From: Methyloceanibacter caenitepidi
Lineage (GTDB): Bacteria; Pseudomonadota; Alphaproteobacteria; Rhizobiales; Methyloligellaceae
Assembly: GCF_000828475.1 (NCBI RefSeq)
Contig: NZ_AP014648.1
Span: 186,001-250,000 of the forward strand
Direction: 5' to 3'
DNA length: 64,000 bases
Shown: positions 45,801 to 54,037 of the stretch, one piece after another
Layout: the number at the start of each line of letters is the position of its first letter
Numbering within the stretch: the stretch's first letter is position 1
Position numbers and translations under genes: made by a program
Notes under the pieces: model-generated
Databases searched by the model: none
Seen by the model: only the letters and a program-made list of their open reading frames with translations
What the model was told of the DNA's origin: nothing

Positions 45801-45809
45801 GGGTTTCCG

Positions 45810-48056
45810 CTACCCGTTCTTCGACTTCTTGCCTTTTGACTTCCTGTTTTTCGGCGCCTGCCCCCGCGGCCGTTTGGCCTGGGCGTTCTTTGCGGCAGGT
45901 CTTCCTGCCTGCGGTCTCTGCCGCTGCGGCCTCTGGGCCTGAGGCTTCTTGGCTTGAGGCTTTTTGGCTTGAGGCTTTTTGGCCTGAGGCTTTTTGGGCG
46001 CTGATCGCGTCGCTTGGGGTCTCGGGGCCTGCGGCCGCTTAGCTTGAGGCTTCTTGGGAGGGGATTTCCGCGCCTGCGGCATCGGCCCCCGCGGCTTGTT
46101 GAGGGCGGCATTCGGCCTCGCCGGAGGCCGTTTCGCTTGCGGCCTCGGGGCCGGGGGCCGGTTGGCGTGGGCCTGCTTTGCCGAGGGCTTGCGGGCGTCA
46201 GGCCTCTTTGCCGGCGGCCGTTGCGCCTGTGGTTTCCGTCCCTGCGGCCTGGCGGCGGCATTCGGCCTCGCCGGAGGCCGTTTCGCTTGCGGCCTCGGGG
46301 CCGGGGGCCGGTTGGCGTGGGCCTGCTTTGCCGAGGGCTTGCGGGCGTCAGGCCTCTTTGCCGGCGGCCGTTGCGCCTGTGGTTTCCGTCCCTGCGGCCT
46401 GGCGGCGGCATTCGGCCTCGCCGGAGGCCGTTTCGCCTGCGGCCTCGGTGCCGGCGACCGATTGGCGTGCGCCTGCTTCGCCGAGGGCTTGTTGGCCTCC
46501 GGCTTCGGGCCGGGCTGCTTCTTGCTCTGGGGGCCCGCGCCGCGACCGCCTGCGCCATCCGGTCTATTGGCTGCCGCCCCGCGGCCCTGCGGGGGTCCGC
46601 TCGGTCGATTCCGGGCATCAGGCTGCCGGTCGGGGCCGCGTCGGGCCTGCGATCCGTTCGCGCCATCGGGCTTGCGGTTGGCATAGCGCCCGTCGGCAGG
46701 CCGGTTCTGTGTGCCGCGCGTACGGCCGGTTCCATGGCCCTCGCCGGGGCCGCGCCCGGGACCGCGATTGGCCTGCCGCGGCGGTCCATTCTTCTGTGCC
46801 TTCGCATCCTTGGGCGGCTGCGAATGCTTCGGCTTCGACCTGGCGCTGGCCGGTTTCGGGGCGCCCTGTTTGGGCTTGCTGCCCTGGTGCGGCCGCGCGG
46901 CCGGAGGCCGGCGGCGCGCCTCCTCGAGCTCTTTCCTCTGGACGTAGGACGGCTTGACCGCCGCGGCCCGCTCGAACGGCGTCAGCCGTGGTTGAGCCGG
47001 GGCCACATAGCGGGGCGCGTTGCCGCGGGCAGACGCCCTTCCGCGCCCCTGATTGACGCCGACCTTCCGGCGCGTGGACTTCTGCGCGACCTTTTTCGGC
47101 GGACGACGCGGCCCGGCATTCTTCTTCACCTGGGGCGCATAGACATACAGGTCCCGGTTGCCCCGGCTATAGGCACGGCCTCTGTAAGAGTGAGGCCGGT
47201 GAGCGGCCCGGTGGACGCGATGCGTGTCGAGGTGTCTGCGCGTGACCCTGGACCAATGCGCACGGGGGAAGCCCTCGTTGTAGATGGCGCCGTTCCGGTA
47301 ATGCGGCCGGTACACGGTCTTCGTCGAATTGAACACCAACGAGATGCTCGTGCGCGGAACCGCATAGCTTCGAACCGCCGGCGATACGAGGTAGCGGGGT
47401 CGGACGAACGTCCAGGCATCGGCGACGGGCGCGTAGGTGCGCGGCGCGTAACGCCCCGGTGCGCCGTAGCCGTAGCCGTAATCGTCGTAGCCGTCGTAGC
47501 TCTCGATGGAGAACCCGAAGCCGCCGGAAGACAGACCGAGCCCGAAATAGGACAGTCCGTCGTTGTAGCCGTAGTCTCGGTAGCCGCCATAAGAACCGCC
47601 GTAACCGCCGTAGCCCACAGGCGTTACCGGGGCCTCGGGCGCCCAGCCGACATAGTCGTCGCTATAGCGCCACTGCACCCAGGCCGGAGACCATGTATCG
47701 CCGGGAACCCAGTACCAGCCGTACTCGGCATCGTAGCCCCAGCGCCCGTAGTGATAGACGGCCCAGGCAAACGGCTCGGGCGAGTCCCAATACCAGCCGT
47801 ATTCGTCGGTGTAGACCCAATTGCCCACGGTGTAGGGGCGCCAGCCCTGCTGAACAGCGTTGGGGTACCAAACATAGCCAAAGCGCTCGTCGGACACCCA
47901 ATCGCCATACGGCGCAAGGGCATCGTAAAACTCGTCGATCTGGAAATCGGCGGCGGCGTAAGGGGCAGGGCCGCCCGCGTGCGCCTTGCCCGAAACCAGC
48001 GTGCCGCCGGCGATCGAGGCGATCGCCATCACGCAAACCATGAGCAAGCGGTTCAT
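45810..48056 (-). CDS. DUF6600-like secreted protein with long Pro/Lys/Arg/Gln/Ala repeat tail
   Basis: GGAGG lies 6 bases before ATG 48056; an upstream in-frame ATG lacks a signal sequence. The product is 748 residues: signal peptide (MNRLLMVCVMAIASIAGG, cleavage near AHA). A Tyr/Trp/Gly-rich domain of about 125 residues follows, with repeats such as YGDWVSDERFGYVWYPN and YGWYWDSPEPFAW (DUF6600-like). After a basic linker, more than 400 residues of Pro/Lys/Arg/Gln/Ala-rich low complexity complete it. The tail has three 50-residue near-identical repeats and a run of KPQAK units, giving an extremely basic extracytoplasmic region. Such a polycation could bind acidic exopolysaccharide or DNA. 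The function of the DUF6600 domain is unknown. Confidence 0.8.
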   Translation of the reverse strand: MNRLLMVCVMAIASIAGGTLVSGKAHAGGPAPYAAADFQIDEFYDALAPYGDWVSDERFGYVWYPNAVQQGWRPYTVGNWVYTDEYGWYWDSPEPFAWAVYHYGRWGYDAEYGWYWVPGDTWSPAWVQWRYSDDYVGWAPEAPVTPVGYGGYGGSYGGYRDYGYNDGLSYFGLGLSSGGFGFSIESYDGYDDYGYGYGAPGRYAPRTYAPVADAWTFVRPRYLVSPAVRSYAVPRTSISLVFNSTKTVYRPHYRNGAIYNEGFPRAHWSRVTRRHLDTHRVHRAAHRPHSYRGRAYSRGNRDLYVYAPQVKKNAGPRRPPKKVAQKSTRRKVGVNQGRGRASARGNAPRYVAPAQPRLTPFERAAAVKPSYVQRKELEEARRRPPAARPHQGSKPKQGAPKPASARSKPKHSQPPKDAKAQKNGPPRQANRGPGRGPGEGHGTGRTRGTQNRPADGRYANRKPDGANGSQARRGPDRQPDARNRPSGPPQGRGAAANRPDGAGGRGAGPQSKKQPGPKPEANKPSAKQAHANRSPAPRPQAKRPPARPNAAARPQGRKPQAQRPPAKRPDARKPSAKQAHANRPPAPRPQAKRPPARPNAAARPQGRKPQAQRPPAKRPDARKPSAKQAHANRPPAPRPQAKRPPARPNAALNKPRGPMPQARKSPPKKPQAKRPQAPRPQATRSAPKKPQAKKPQAKKPQAKKPQAQRPQRQRPQAGRPAAKNAQAKRPRGQAPKNRKSKGKKSKNG
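45948..45999 (-). repeat. 15-bp tandem repeats encoding KPQAK units
   Basis: Successive copies of a 15-base unit (core GGCTTGAGGCTTTTT, written on the plus strand) encode consecutive KPQAK pentads near the C-terminus of the basic protein. Unit length is a multiple of 3, so copy-number change keeps the frame. Confidence 0.8.
46111..46560 (-). repeat. Three 150-bp tandem repeats in the basic-tail gene
   Basis: Units start at 46111, 46261 and 46411, each opening TTCGGCCTCGCCGGAGGCCG on the plus strand. The first two are essentially identical over 150 bases; the third diverges after about 50 bases. Each encodes a 50-residue module beginning KPSAKQAHAN on the minus strand. The near-identity implies recent duplication or gene conversion, and the repeats may be copy-number variable between strains. 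Confidence 0.92.
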
Positions 48057-48307
48057 TAAGACCTCCACGGTCCCACCGCTCGGCTCGGGAGACCATCCTG
48101 GGGCACAAGGTGGAGGTCCCGACCTGAACCCAGTCTGAACACGAAAAGCGCGGCCATCCAAAGAGACCATGCAGCTCGAAGGCGGCGCGCTGCGTCGTGT
48201 TGATGCGTCCCCTTGCCGTTGCCTCCCGACTTGGATAGGGAAAGCGCGGCCCAGACGCTCGACCTCGAGAGCCGGGAACCGCAGCACAGAGATGAGAAGG
48301 AAGATCG

Positions 48308-49432
48308 ATGTCGGGCGTCCCCTTTGTCGACTTGAAGACACAATATGCGCGGCTGAAGCCGCAGATCGCAGAAGCGATCCAGGATGTTCTCGACGACGGC
48401 CGCTATATCCTCGGCCCCGCGGTCACGAAGCTCGAAAGCGAGCTTGCTGAATACTGCGGCGTCCGCCATGCGATCTCGTGCTCAAGCGGCACCGACGCGA
48501 TCATCATGCCACTGATCGCCTACGGCATCGGACCGGGCGACGCGGTGTTCGTGCCGTCCTTCACCTTCACAGCCAGCGCGGAAGCGATCATCCTTGTCGG
48601 CGCCTCGCCCGTGTTCGTCGATGTCGAGGAAGACAGTTTCAATCTCGACCTTGCGGATCTGGACGCAAAGATCGCCGCGACCCGCGCGGGCGGCAAGTTG
48701 AACCCGAAGGCGATCCTCGCGGTGGATCTGTTCGGCTTGCCCGCGGATTGGGACGAACTCAATACGTTAGCTGATCGGGAGGAGCTGCACCTGATTTCCG
48801 ACGCGGCGCAGTCGTTCGGTGGCGTCTATGACGGCAAGCGCGTCGGTTCGCTCGCGCATGTGAGCTGCACCAGCTTTTTCCCCGCCAAGCCGCTGGGATG
48901 CTACGGCGACGGCGGCGCGATCTTTACCGACGACGACGAACTTGCAGAACTCTTGATGTCGATCCGCGTGCACGGCCAGGGCGCCGACCGCTACGAGATC
49001 GCCCGTATAGGCATCAACGGCCGCCTCGACAGCATTCAGGCGGCGATCCTCTCGGTGAAGCTGCAGATCCTCGACGACGAGCTTGCGGCCCGCGATCACC
49101 TCGCGTCCGTCTACGACGAGGAGCTCAAGGACGCGGTGACGGTCCCGAAGCGCATCCCGGGACGGCAGTCGGCCTGGGCGCAATACACCATCAAGACGGA
49201 CCGGCGCGCCGACATCCAGGCGGCGCTGAACGAAGCGGGAATCCCGTCGGCAATCTACTATCCGAAGCCGATGCACCTTCAGGCGCCCTACCTGCCCTAT
49301 GGCGGCGGCGAGGGCTCTCTGCCGATCAGTGAGACCATCTGCCATCAGGTGATGAGCCTGCCGATGCATCCCTACCTGCCCGACGACGACGCGCGGCGTG
49401 TCGCCGAGGTGATTCGAAAGGCTGTGGCTTAG
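48308..49432 (+). CDS. DegT/DnrJ/EryC1/StrS family sugar aminotransferase
   Basis: The 374-residue PLP enzyme opens VPFVDLKTQYARLKPQI and contains AISCSSGTDAIIMPL (cofactor phosphate), FTFTASAEAIILVGASPVFVDV, ISDAAQSFGG and the Schiff-base lysine in SFFPAKPLGCYGDGGAIF (Lys194). This class transaminates 3- or 4-keto nucleotide sugars; the sequence style resembles the WbpE/WlbC group that forms UDP-2-acetamido-3-amino sugars. It implies an amino sugar in a surface glycan. It stands alone, without neighbouring dehydrogenase or acetyltransferase. The downstream gene is a beta-helix protein of related surface function. Confidence 0.9.
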   Translation: MSGVPFVDLKTQYARLKPQIAEAIQDVLDDGRYILGPAVTKLESELAEYCGVRHAISCSSGTDAIIMPLIAYGIGPGDAVFVPSFTFTASAEAIILVGASPVFVDVEEDSFNLDLADLDAKIAATRAGGKLNPKAILAVDLFGLPADWDELNTLADREELHLISDAAQSFGGVYDGKRVGSLAHVSCTSFFPAKPLGCYGDGGAIFTDDDELAELLMSIRVHGQGADRYEIARIGINGRLDSIQAAILSVKLQILDDELAARDHLASVYDEELKDAVTVPKRIPGRQSAWAQYTIKTDRRADIQAALNEAGIPSAIYYPKPMHLQAPYLPYGGGEGSLPISETICHQVMSLPMHPYLPDDDARRVAEVIRKAVA

Positions 49433-49543
49433 CGGTAAAGGGCCGCGACGCGCCGGTGGCGCTGTACGGGACGCGGGGCTCAAGTTGGGGAACCATCCCC
49501 AAGGCAGCGTTGTTCATGTCATATTCAGGGTCGGCCGTGTTAA

Positions 49544-50590
49544 ATGCCGATTGGTGAACAAGAGGGAACACCAAGAGCAATTTTGACCTATCTTCTTCGG
49601 ATAAGCGCCCTTCTGATTTTCTCCCTGGCCGTCCTGCCGCTCGGCCAGGCTGAAGCCGCCCCTTTCAAGGGCTGCAATGCCCGCCCCACGTCCAAGCTGA
49701 CGGTCAACGTCAAGTCCATGGGCGCGAAGGGCAACGGCAGCGCGGACGACACGAAGGCCATCCAGCGCGCGATCAACAAAGTCGCCGGCACAGGCGGGAC
49801 CGTCTATCTTCCGCCCGGCACCTATCGGGTTCAGACCAAAAGCAAGAGCCGGCTGACGTTGAAGAGCAACATGACCTTCAAGATGCACCCGCAGGCAACC
49901 TTGAGAATGTTTCCGACCGACAAGCCGCACTACACGGTCCTCCGGATTTCCGACGTTCAAGATGTGACTGTGACTGGGGGCACGATTGTCGGCGACCGCC
50001 GGACGCATAAAGGCAAGGGCGGCGAGTGGGGCATGGGTATCTTCATCATGGAAGGATCGGAGCGCATCACGATCTCGAATGTGCGCGCACGCGAATTTTG
50101 GGGCGACGGCTTCCACATCTCCGATGCACAGGACGTGGCGCTTTGCGGCGTCCGGGCCGAACGCAACCGGCGGCAGGGTCTTTCCATCATCCACGGCAAC
50201 CGCATTCTGGTGACGAGGTCGATGTTCCGGGACACCCAAGGCACGCGCCCCGCCGCTGGGATCGATCTGGAGCCCGACAACCCCAAACAGACGATCACCA
50301 ACGTTCGCATCGAGCGCTCGAAGTTCATCAACAACGAGGGCGGCGGCATTATCATTGCCGGAAAGAAGGCGCGTATCTCGCGCATCCAGATCCAGAACAA
50401 CGAGTTCGATGGCGCCCGTCCCCTGTTGATCGAGTATGCGCCCCGCCTCGCCGAGAGCCACATCTGCAGCAACAGCTACAAGCCGTTCCGGCGCATCGAC
50501 ATGAAGATGTTCGAGAAGGTGTCGCGGCCGAAGCACACGATCGGGATGCAGAAACCCTGCAACGGCGCGGCCCAGAAGCCGCTCTGGTAG
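49544..50590 (+). CDS. Secreted right-handed parallel beta-helix protein (pectate-lyase/GH28-like fold)
   Basis: A signal peptide (LRISALLIFSLAVLPLGQAEA) precedes a domain opening VNVKSMGAKGNGSADDTKAIQRAINKVAGTGGTVYLPPGTY. This is the typical GH28/pectate-lyase 'epimerase-like' start, where Gly-Asp turns begin the beta-helix. Later rungs (RITISNVRAREFWGDGFHISD, NNEGGGIIIAGKKARISRIQ) have Asn/Asp/Gly ladders. Total 348 residues. Such proteins bind or cleave uronic-acid polysaccharides; no catalytic residues can be assigned securely. An in-frame TTG at 49583 is an alternative start placed directly before the signal peptide. It follows the DegT gene by 111 bases. Confidence 0.8.
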   Translation: MPIGEQEGTPRAILTYLLRISALLIFSLAVLPLGQAEAAPFKGCNARPTSKLTVNVKSMGAKGNGSADDTKAIQRAINKVAGTGGTVYLPPGTYRVQTKSKSRLTLKSNMTFKMHPQATLRMFPTDKPHYTVLRISDVQDVTVTGGTIVGDRRTHKGKGGEWGMGIFIMEGSERITISNVRAREFWGDGFHISDAQDVALCGVRAERNRRQGLSIIHGNRILVTRSMFRDTQGTRPAAGIDLEPDNPKQTITNVRIERSKFINNEGGGIIIAGKKARISRIQIQNNEFDGARPLLIEYAPRLAESHICSNSYKPFRRIDMKMFEKVSRPKHTIGMQKPCNGAAQKPLW

Positions 50591-50608
50591 AGTCACCCCG
50601 CGGGAGCC

Positions 50609-51736
50609 ATGGACGCCCCTCTGGACAAAGTGGACACAACGGTCGTCGGCGCAGGGGTGGTCGGGCTCGCGATTGCGCGGGCGCTCGCGCAGGCCGGGCG
50701 CGAGGTCCTGGTCCTGGAGCGCGGATCCGGCATCGGCCAGGAGACATCCTCGCGCAACAGCGAGGTCATCCACGCGGGGCTCTACTACCCCACAGACAGC
50801 CTGCGCGCCAAATTCTGCGTCGAAGGTCGCCGCGCCCTTTATCACTACTGCGAGGAGCGCGGCGTTCCCTACAGCCGTTGCGGCAAACTCGTCGTGGCGG
50901 CGAACGACGAAGAGGTCACCGCGCTTGAGGCGCTCCACCGGCGCGCGCTCGCCAACGGGGTCGAGGACGTCGAGCTGATCGACAGATCGCGCCTGGAAGA
51001 CTTGGAGCCCTCCCTCACCGGGACGCGGGCGCTTCACTCCGGGTCGACGGGCATCGTCGACGGGCACGCCCTCATGTTGGCCTACCAAGGTGACGCCGAG
51101 AGCGCCGGTGCGCTGGTGCAATGCGGCGCGCCGGTCGTCGGTGGCACGTTAGGTGGCGGCGCATCTGACGGCGGCGCAATCCGGCTTCGGATCGGGGGCG
51201 CCGATCCCACCGAGATCGAGACGAGCCTTCTCGTCAACGCCGCGGGGCTCGGGGCGTGGGACCTCTCGCGGACCCTCGCGGGGCTCGACCCCTCCACCAT
51301 CCCACCCCGCCACCTCGCCAAGGGCTGCTACTTCTCTCTGACCGGGCGGGCGCCCTTCCGGCACCTGATCTACCCCGTTCCCCCCGAGGGCGGGCTGGGC
51401 ACGCACCTCACGTTCGACCTCGGCGGACAGGTGCGCTTCGGCCCCGATGTGGAGTGGGTCGATGAGGTCGACTACCGCGTCGATCCGGGCCGCGGCGCCG
51501 CCTTCTACGCCGCCATCCGCCGCTACTGGCCGGGCCTCCCCGACGGCTCGCTGGAGCCCGACTACGCCGGCATCCGCCCCCGCACCTACGGCCCGGGGGA
51601 GCCCGCGGCGGACTTCGTCATCCAGGGGCCGCGCGAGACGGGGCACCGCGGCTACGTCGCCCTCTACGGCATCGACTCCCCGGGGCTGACGTCGTCGCTC
51701 GCGATCGGGGACTACGTCGCCCGCCTCGTGATCTAG
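50609..51736 (+). CDS. FAD-dependent oxidoreductase (L-2-hydroxyglutarate oxidase LhgO-like)
   Basis: The 375-residue DAO-fold enzyme opens with the dinucleotide motif VVGAGVVGLAIARALAQAG followed by LERGSGIGQETSSRNSEVIHAGLYYP, closely matching LhgO/L2HGDH. It keeps RFGPDVEWVD and a C-terminal GIDSPGLTSSLAIGDYVA. LhgO oxidises L-2-hydroxyglutarate to 2-oxoglutarate, feeding electrons to the quinone pool. No lysine-degradation genes (csiD, gabD) are nearby. The gene is visibly more GC-rich and C-biased at third positions than its neighbours, suggesting separate ancestry. Its start is only 18 bases after the beta-helix gene stop. Confidence 0.88.
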   Translation: MDAPLDKVDTTVVGAGVVGLAIARALAQAGREVLVLERGSGIGQETSSRNSEVIHAGLYYPTDSLRAKFCVEGRRALYHYCEERGVPYSRCGKLVVAANDEEVTALEALHRRALANGVEDVELIDRSRLEDLEPSLTGTRALHSGSTGIVDGHALMLAYQGDAESAGALVQCGAPVVGGTLGGGASDGGAIRLRIGGADPTEIETSLLVNAAGLGAWDLSRTLAGLDPSTIPPRHLAKGCYFSLTGRAPFRHLIYPVPPEGGLGTHLTFDLGGQVRFGPDVEWVDEVDYRVDPGRGAAFYAAIRRYWPGLPDGSLEPDYAGIRPRTYGPGEPAADFVIQGPRETGHRGYVALYGIDSPGLTSSLAIGDYVARLVI

Positions 51737-51852
51737 CCGCGAAAATCTGGCTGGTGATGCGCAGAGCCGGCCACTTCAAAGACCATGAACCTTGCCCGCA
51801 CTGGACCGTGACTTGTTCTGGGCAACTTCAGAACTCTATGCTGTGCCCTACT

Positions 51853-53445
51853 ATGAGACGCCCTTGGCTCCTGGCTGGCATGGCCGCGCTCGTTCTGCTC
51901 CTCGCGGTCGGCTTGTGGTTGCGGCGAGATCCCCAACCGCAGCCGCTGAATATTATGTTTCTTACCGTCGAGAGTTGGCGCGCCGAGACGGCGGAGCCGG
52001 GGCGCATGCCAAACCTCTTGCGCGCCGCGGCAGAAGGATCCCGCTACCTCAACCACCGCGCAATCTCAGCGTGGACGGCCCCGAATATCATCGCCGTCTT
52101 GACGGGTCTCTCGCCGTTCGAGCAGGGCGTCCACGCCCGCGGGCAGTCGATTGACGCCGAGCGCGACGTCTTCCTTGAAGATCTAGCGGCAAAAGGATGG
52201 GAAGTCGCGGGCCTCCAATCCTTCATGACAATCGACGTCTTCCGAAATCTCGGCCTCGCTGTGGAGCCGAAGACGGACCCCTTCGCCTGGCTGACGGACC
52301 GATCTCGAGCGGGCAAACCATTCGTGCTGTGGCACCACTACTTGAACACCCATCTTCCCTATGCGCCATCCGAAGAATTCCGCGGCCCGTATCGCGAGCT
52401 TGCTGGAGAGCTCGACTCCTCAGCACGCGCCCGACTTGACGTCGTTCAGACAGCGTCGACCATCCCGACCGGCACCGTCGCCTTTGAAGACGGTGATATC
52501 CCTGCGGTGCGGGCACTCTATCTGGGCGGCGTCGCCGAGTTCGATACTTGGTTCGGCACCTTTTGGGAGTTTTTCAATCGGTCGGGACTTCGCGATACAA
52601 CGATACTGGTTGTCACGGCCGACCACGGCGAGGAGCTCTTCGAGCGCGGCAACGTCGGCCACGCCTCTACGACCCGCGCTGGTCACCTGCACGAAGAAAT
52701 CTTGCGGGTGCCGCTGTTCATCTGGCGGCCCGGGCAGCGCGACGGAGCCGCGGTCGAAGAAGCGACGGACCACACGGATATCGTTCCATTGCTGCGGAGC
52801 CAACTCGGGCTGCCCTCTCGGCAAAAGGCTCCCGATGATGGCTCCTATTTCGCCGCGACAAGTCTGTCCGGCTACACAGAGGCCAACCCCAGCGACCCCT
52901 CGGGCTTCGAGGCGGCGATCATCCAAGGCGGCTGGAAATTGCGGCTCCGGCAGCTGCGGGACGGGCAAGTCGTGCCGCACCTGTATGACCTCGACGGCGA
53001 TCCGGATGAGCGCAGCGACCTCGCCGAGGCGGAGCCGGACCGCGTCGCCGCGATGAGCCAGACGCTCCTGCCGAAGCTTTTATCGCTGCGGCGCAGACCA
53101 AGAACCGATCACCCCCCCTCCACGAGTGTCGACGTCGCACGCCCCGAATGGATGACCCCGAGCGCGAGCCGCACCGTTCGCTACGCCGACATCGCAGATG
53201 GGGCGCGTCTGCAATGGACGGGCGATCCATCAGGGCAATACGTCGTTGAGTACCGCGCCGGCGATGGGCCGTTCGCGCTCGACGGGGTGCTCGATGTTTC
53301 GGGAACGACGAAGGACTTCGGCACCGTTGGTGAATTCTACTGGCGCACCTGGGTGGTTCCCTATCGCCAGATCAAGCTTCGCGTAATGCCCGAGGGACGC
53401 GAGCACCTCGCAAGCGAGTGGATTGAGCTGACATTTGCGCCGTGA
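51853..53445 (+). CDS. Alkaline-phosphatase-superfamily membrane-anchored hydrolase/transferase (sulfatase-like, Thr nucleophile)
   Basis: From ATG 51853 (no clear ribosome site; ATG 51838 also possible) the 530-residue protein has an N-terminal membrane anchor (5-24). Its catalytic domain opens NIMFLTVESWRAE, not the usual two aspartates of sulfatases. The nucleophile position in SAWTAPN is Thr75, where sulfatases have Cys or Ser, and metal ligands follow in VVTADHGEELF (Asp257, His258). Glu40 plus a threonine nucleophile is the pattern of phosphoethanolamine/phosphoglycerol transferases (LtaS, EptA, OpgB). A transferase or phosphodiesterase role at the periplasmic face is therefore more likely than sulfatase, whose maturation would need a formylglycine residue. 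Confidence 0.75.
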   Translation: MRRPWLLAGMAALVLLLAVGLWLRRDPQPQPLNIMFLTVESWRAETAEPGRMPNLLRAAAEGSRYLNHRAISAWTAPNIIAVLTGLSPFEQGVHARGQSIDAERDVFLEDLAAKGWEVAGLQSFMTIDVFRNLGLAVEPKTDPFAWLTDRSRAGKPFVLWHHYLNTHLPYAPSEEFRGPYRELAGELDSSARARLDVVQTASTIPTGTVAFEDGDIPAVRALYLGGVAEFDTWFGTFWEFFNRSGLRDTTILVVTADHGEELFERGNVGHASTTRAGHLHEEILRVPLFIWRPGQRDGAAVEEATDHTDIVPLLRSQLGLPSRQKAPDDGSYFAATSLSGYTEANPSDPSGFEAAIIQGGWKLRLRQLRDGQVVPHLYDLDGDPDERSDLAEAEPDRVAAMSQTLLPKLLSLRRRPRTDHPPSTSVDVARPEWMTPSASRTVRYADIADGARLQWTGDPSGQYVVEYRAGDGPFALDGVLDVSGTTKDFGTVGEFYWRTWVVPYRQIKLRVMPEGREHLASEWIELTFAP

Positions 53446-53609
53446 GGCGTTCGACGCCACTGGGTTGATGCCTCGCAGCTGCGTGGCAGCTTCAGCGGGG
53501 CGGCTTCGTTTGCTCTTCAAGTGAGGTGACGGCCCAGTGAACAAGGCCACCCCATGGCGTTGAGTATTGGTATAGTCGACCGGCAACTCAAGGAACTAGG
53601 GAGGCTCCG

Positions 53610-53951
53610 ATGAAAGTTGCGCTATTGACGTTGGCATTTTTGCTCGCAGCCTCGGCTAGCCTCATGGCGGAGCCGCAGGAGATGGGTGACCCCCAAGAGG
53701 GCTTCGAATACGCCAAAGAGGTTTGCGCCAATTGTCATGCGATCCTTTCCAATGGAACCTCGCCCGTGCGCGAGGCCCCAACTTTTGACGAGATCGCTAA
53801 ACAGGCGCAGATGTCAGCGGCGACGATCATCGAGCGGATAGAAGCTACTCATCCCTCGATGCCCAACATCCCGATGGAGCGGGATGAACTCAATGACCTC
53901 GCGGCCTACATTTTAAGTTTGGATGATGAGGAACCGGCCAACATCCCGTAG
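53610..53951 (+). CDS. Secreted monohaem cytochrome c
   Basis: GGGAGG precedes ATG 53610. The 113-residue protein has a signal peptide (LLTLAFLLAASASLMA) and one haem-binding site CANCH (Cys39, Cys42, His43). Methionines in HPSMPNIPM (about 84 and 89) are candidates for the sixth iron ligand, so the haem would be His/Met coordinated. The short class I fold acts in the periplasm as electron carrier. The gene stands alone between the phosphatase-superfamily gene and a metallophosphoesterase, so its partner is unknown; acceptance of electrons from a quinone-linked dehydrogenase is possible. Confidence 0.88.
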   Translation: MKVALLTLAFLLAASASLMAEPQEMGDPQEGFEYAKEVCANCHAILSNGTSPVREAPTFDEIAKQAQMSAATIIERIEATHPSMPNIPMERDELNDLAAYILSLDDEEPANIP

Positions 53952-54037
53952 CACCACGACGGCTGAGTAGCGCGCGCCTTGCGCATAGACGCCTTCGCGC
54001 CGCACCTCATCCATCTCAAAGGAGCCTCAAGACACAC

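Noticed and set aside
46111-46560. CRISPR-like direct repeats
   Set aside because: Units are contiguous 150-bp coding repeats without unique spacers, in frame with a secreted protein.
46014-48059. Long plus-strand open frame across the 150-bp repeats
   Set aside because: It is the antisense image of the basic repeat gene; the minus strand has the signal peptide, ribosome site and DUF6600-like domain.
51853-53445. Calling the alkaline-phosphatase-superfamily protein an arylsulfatase
   Set aside because: It lacks the C/S-x-P-S/A-R formylglycine motif; the nucleophile position is threonine and the metal-binding start has Glu-Ser instead of Asp-Asp.
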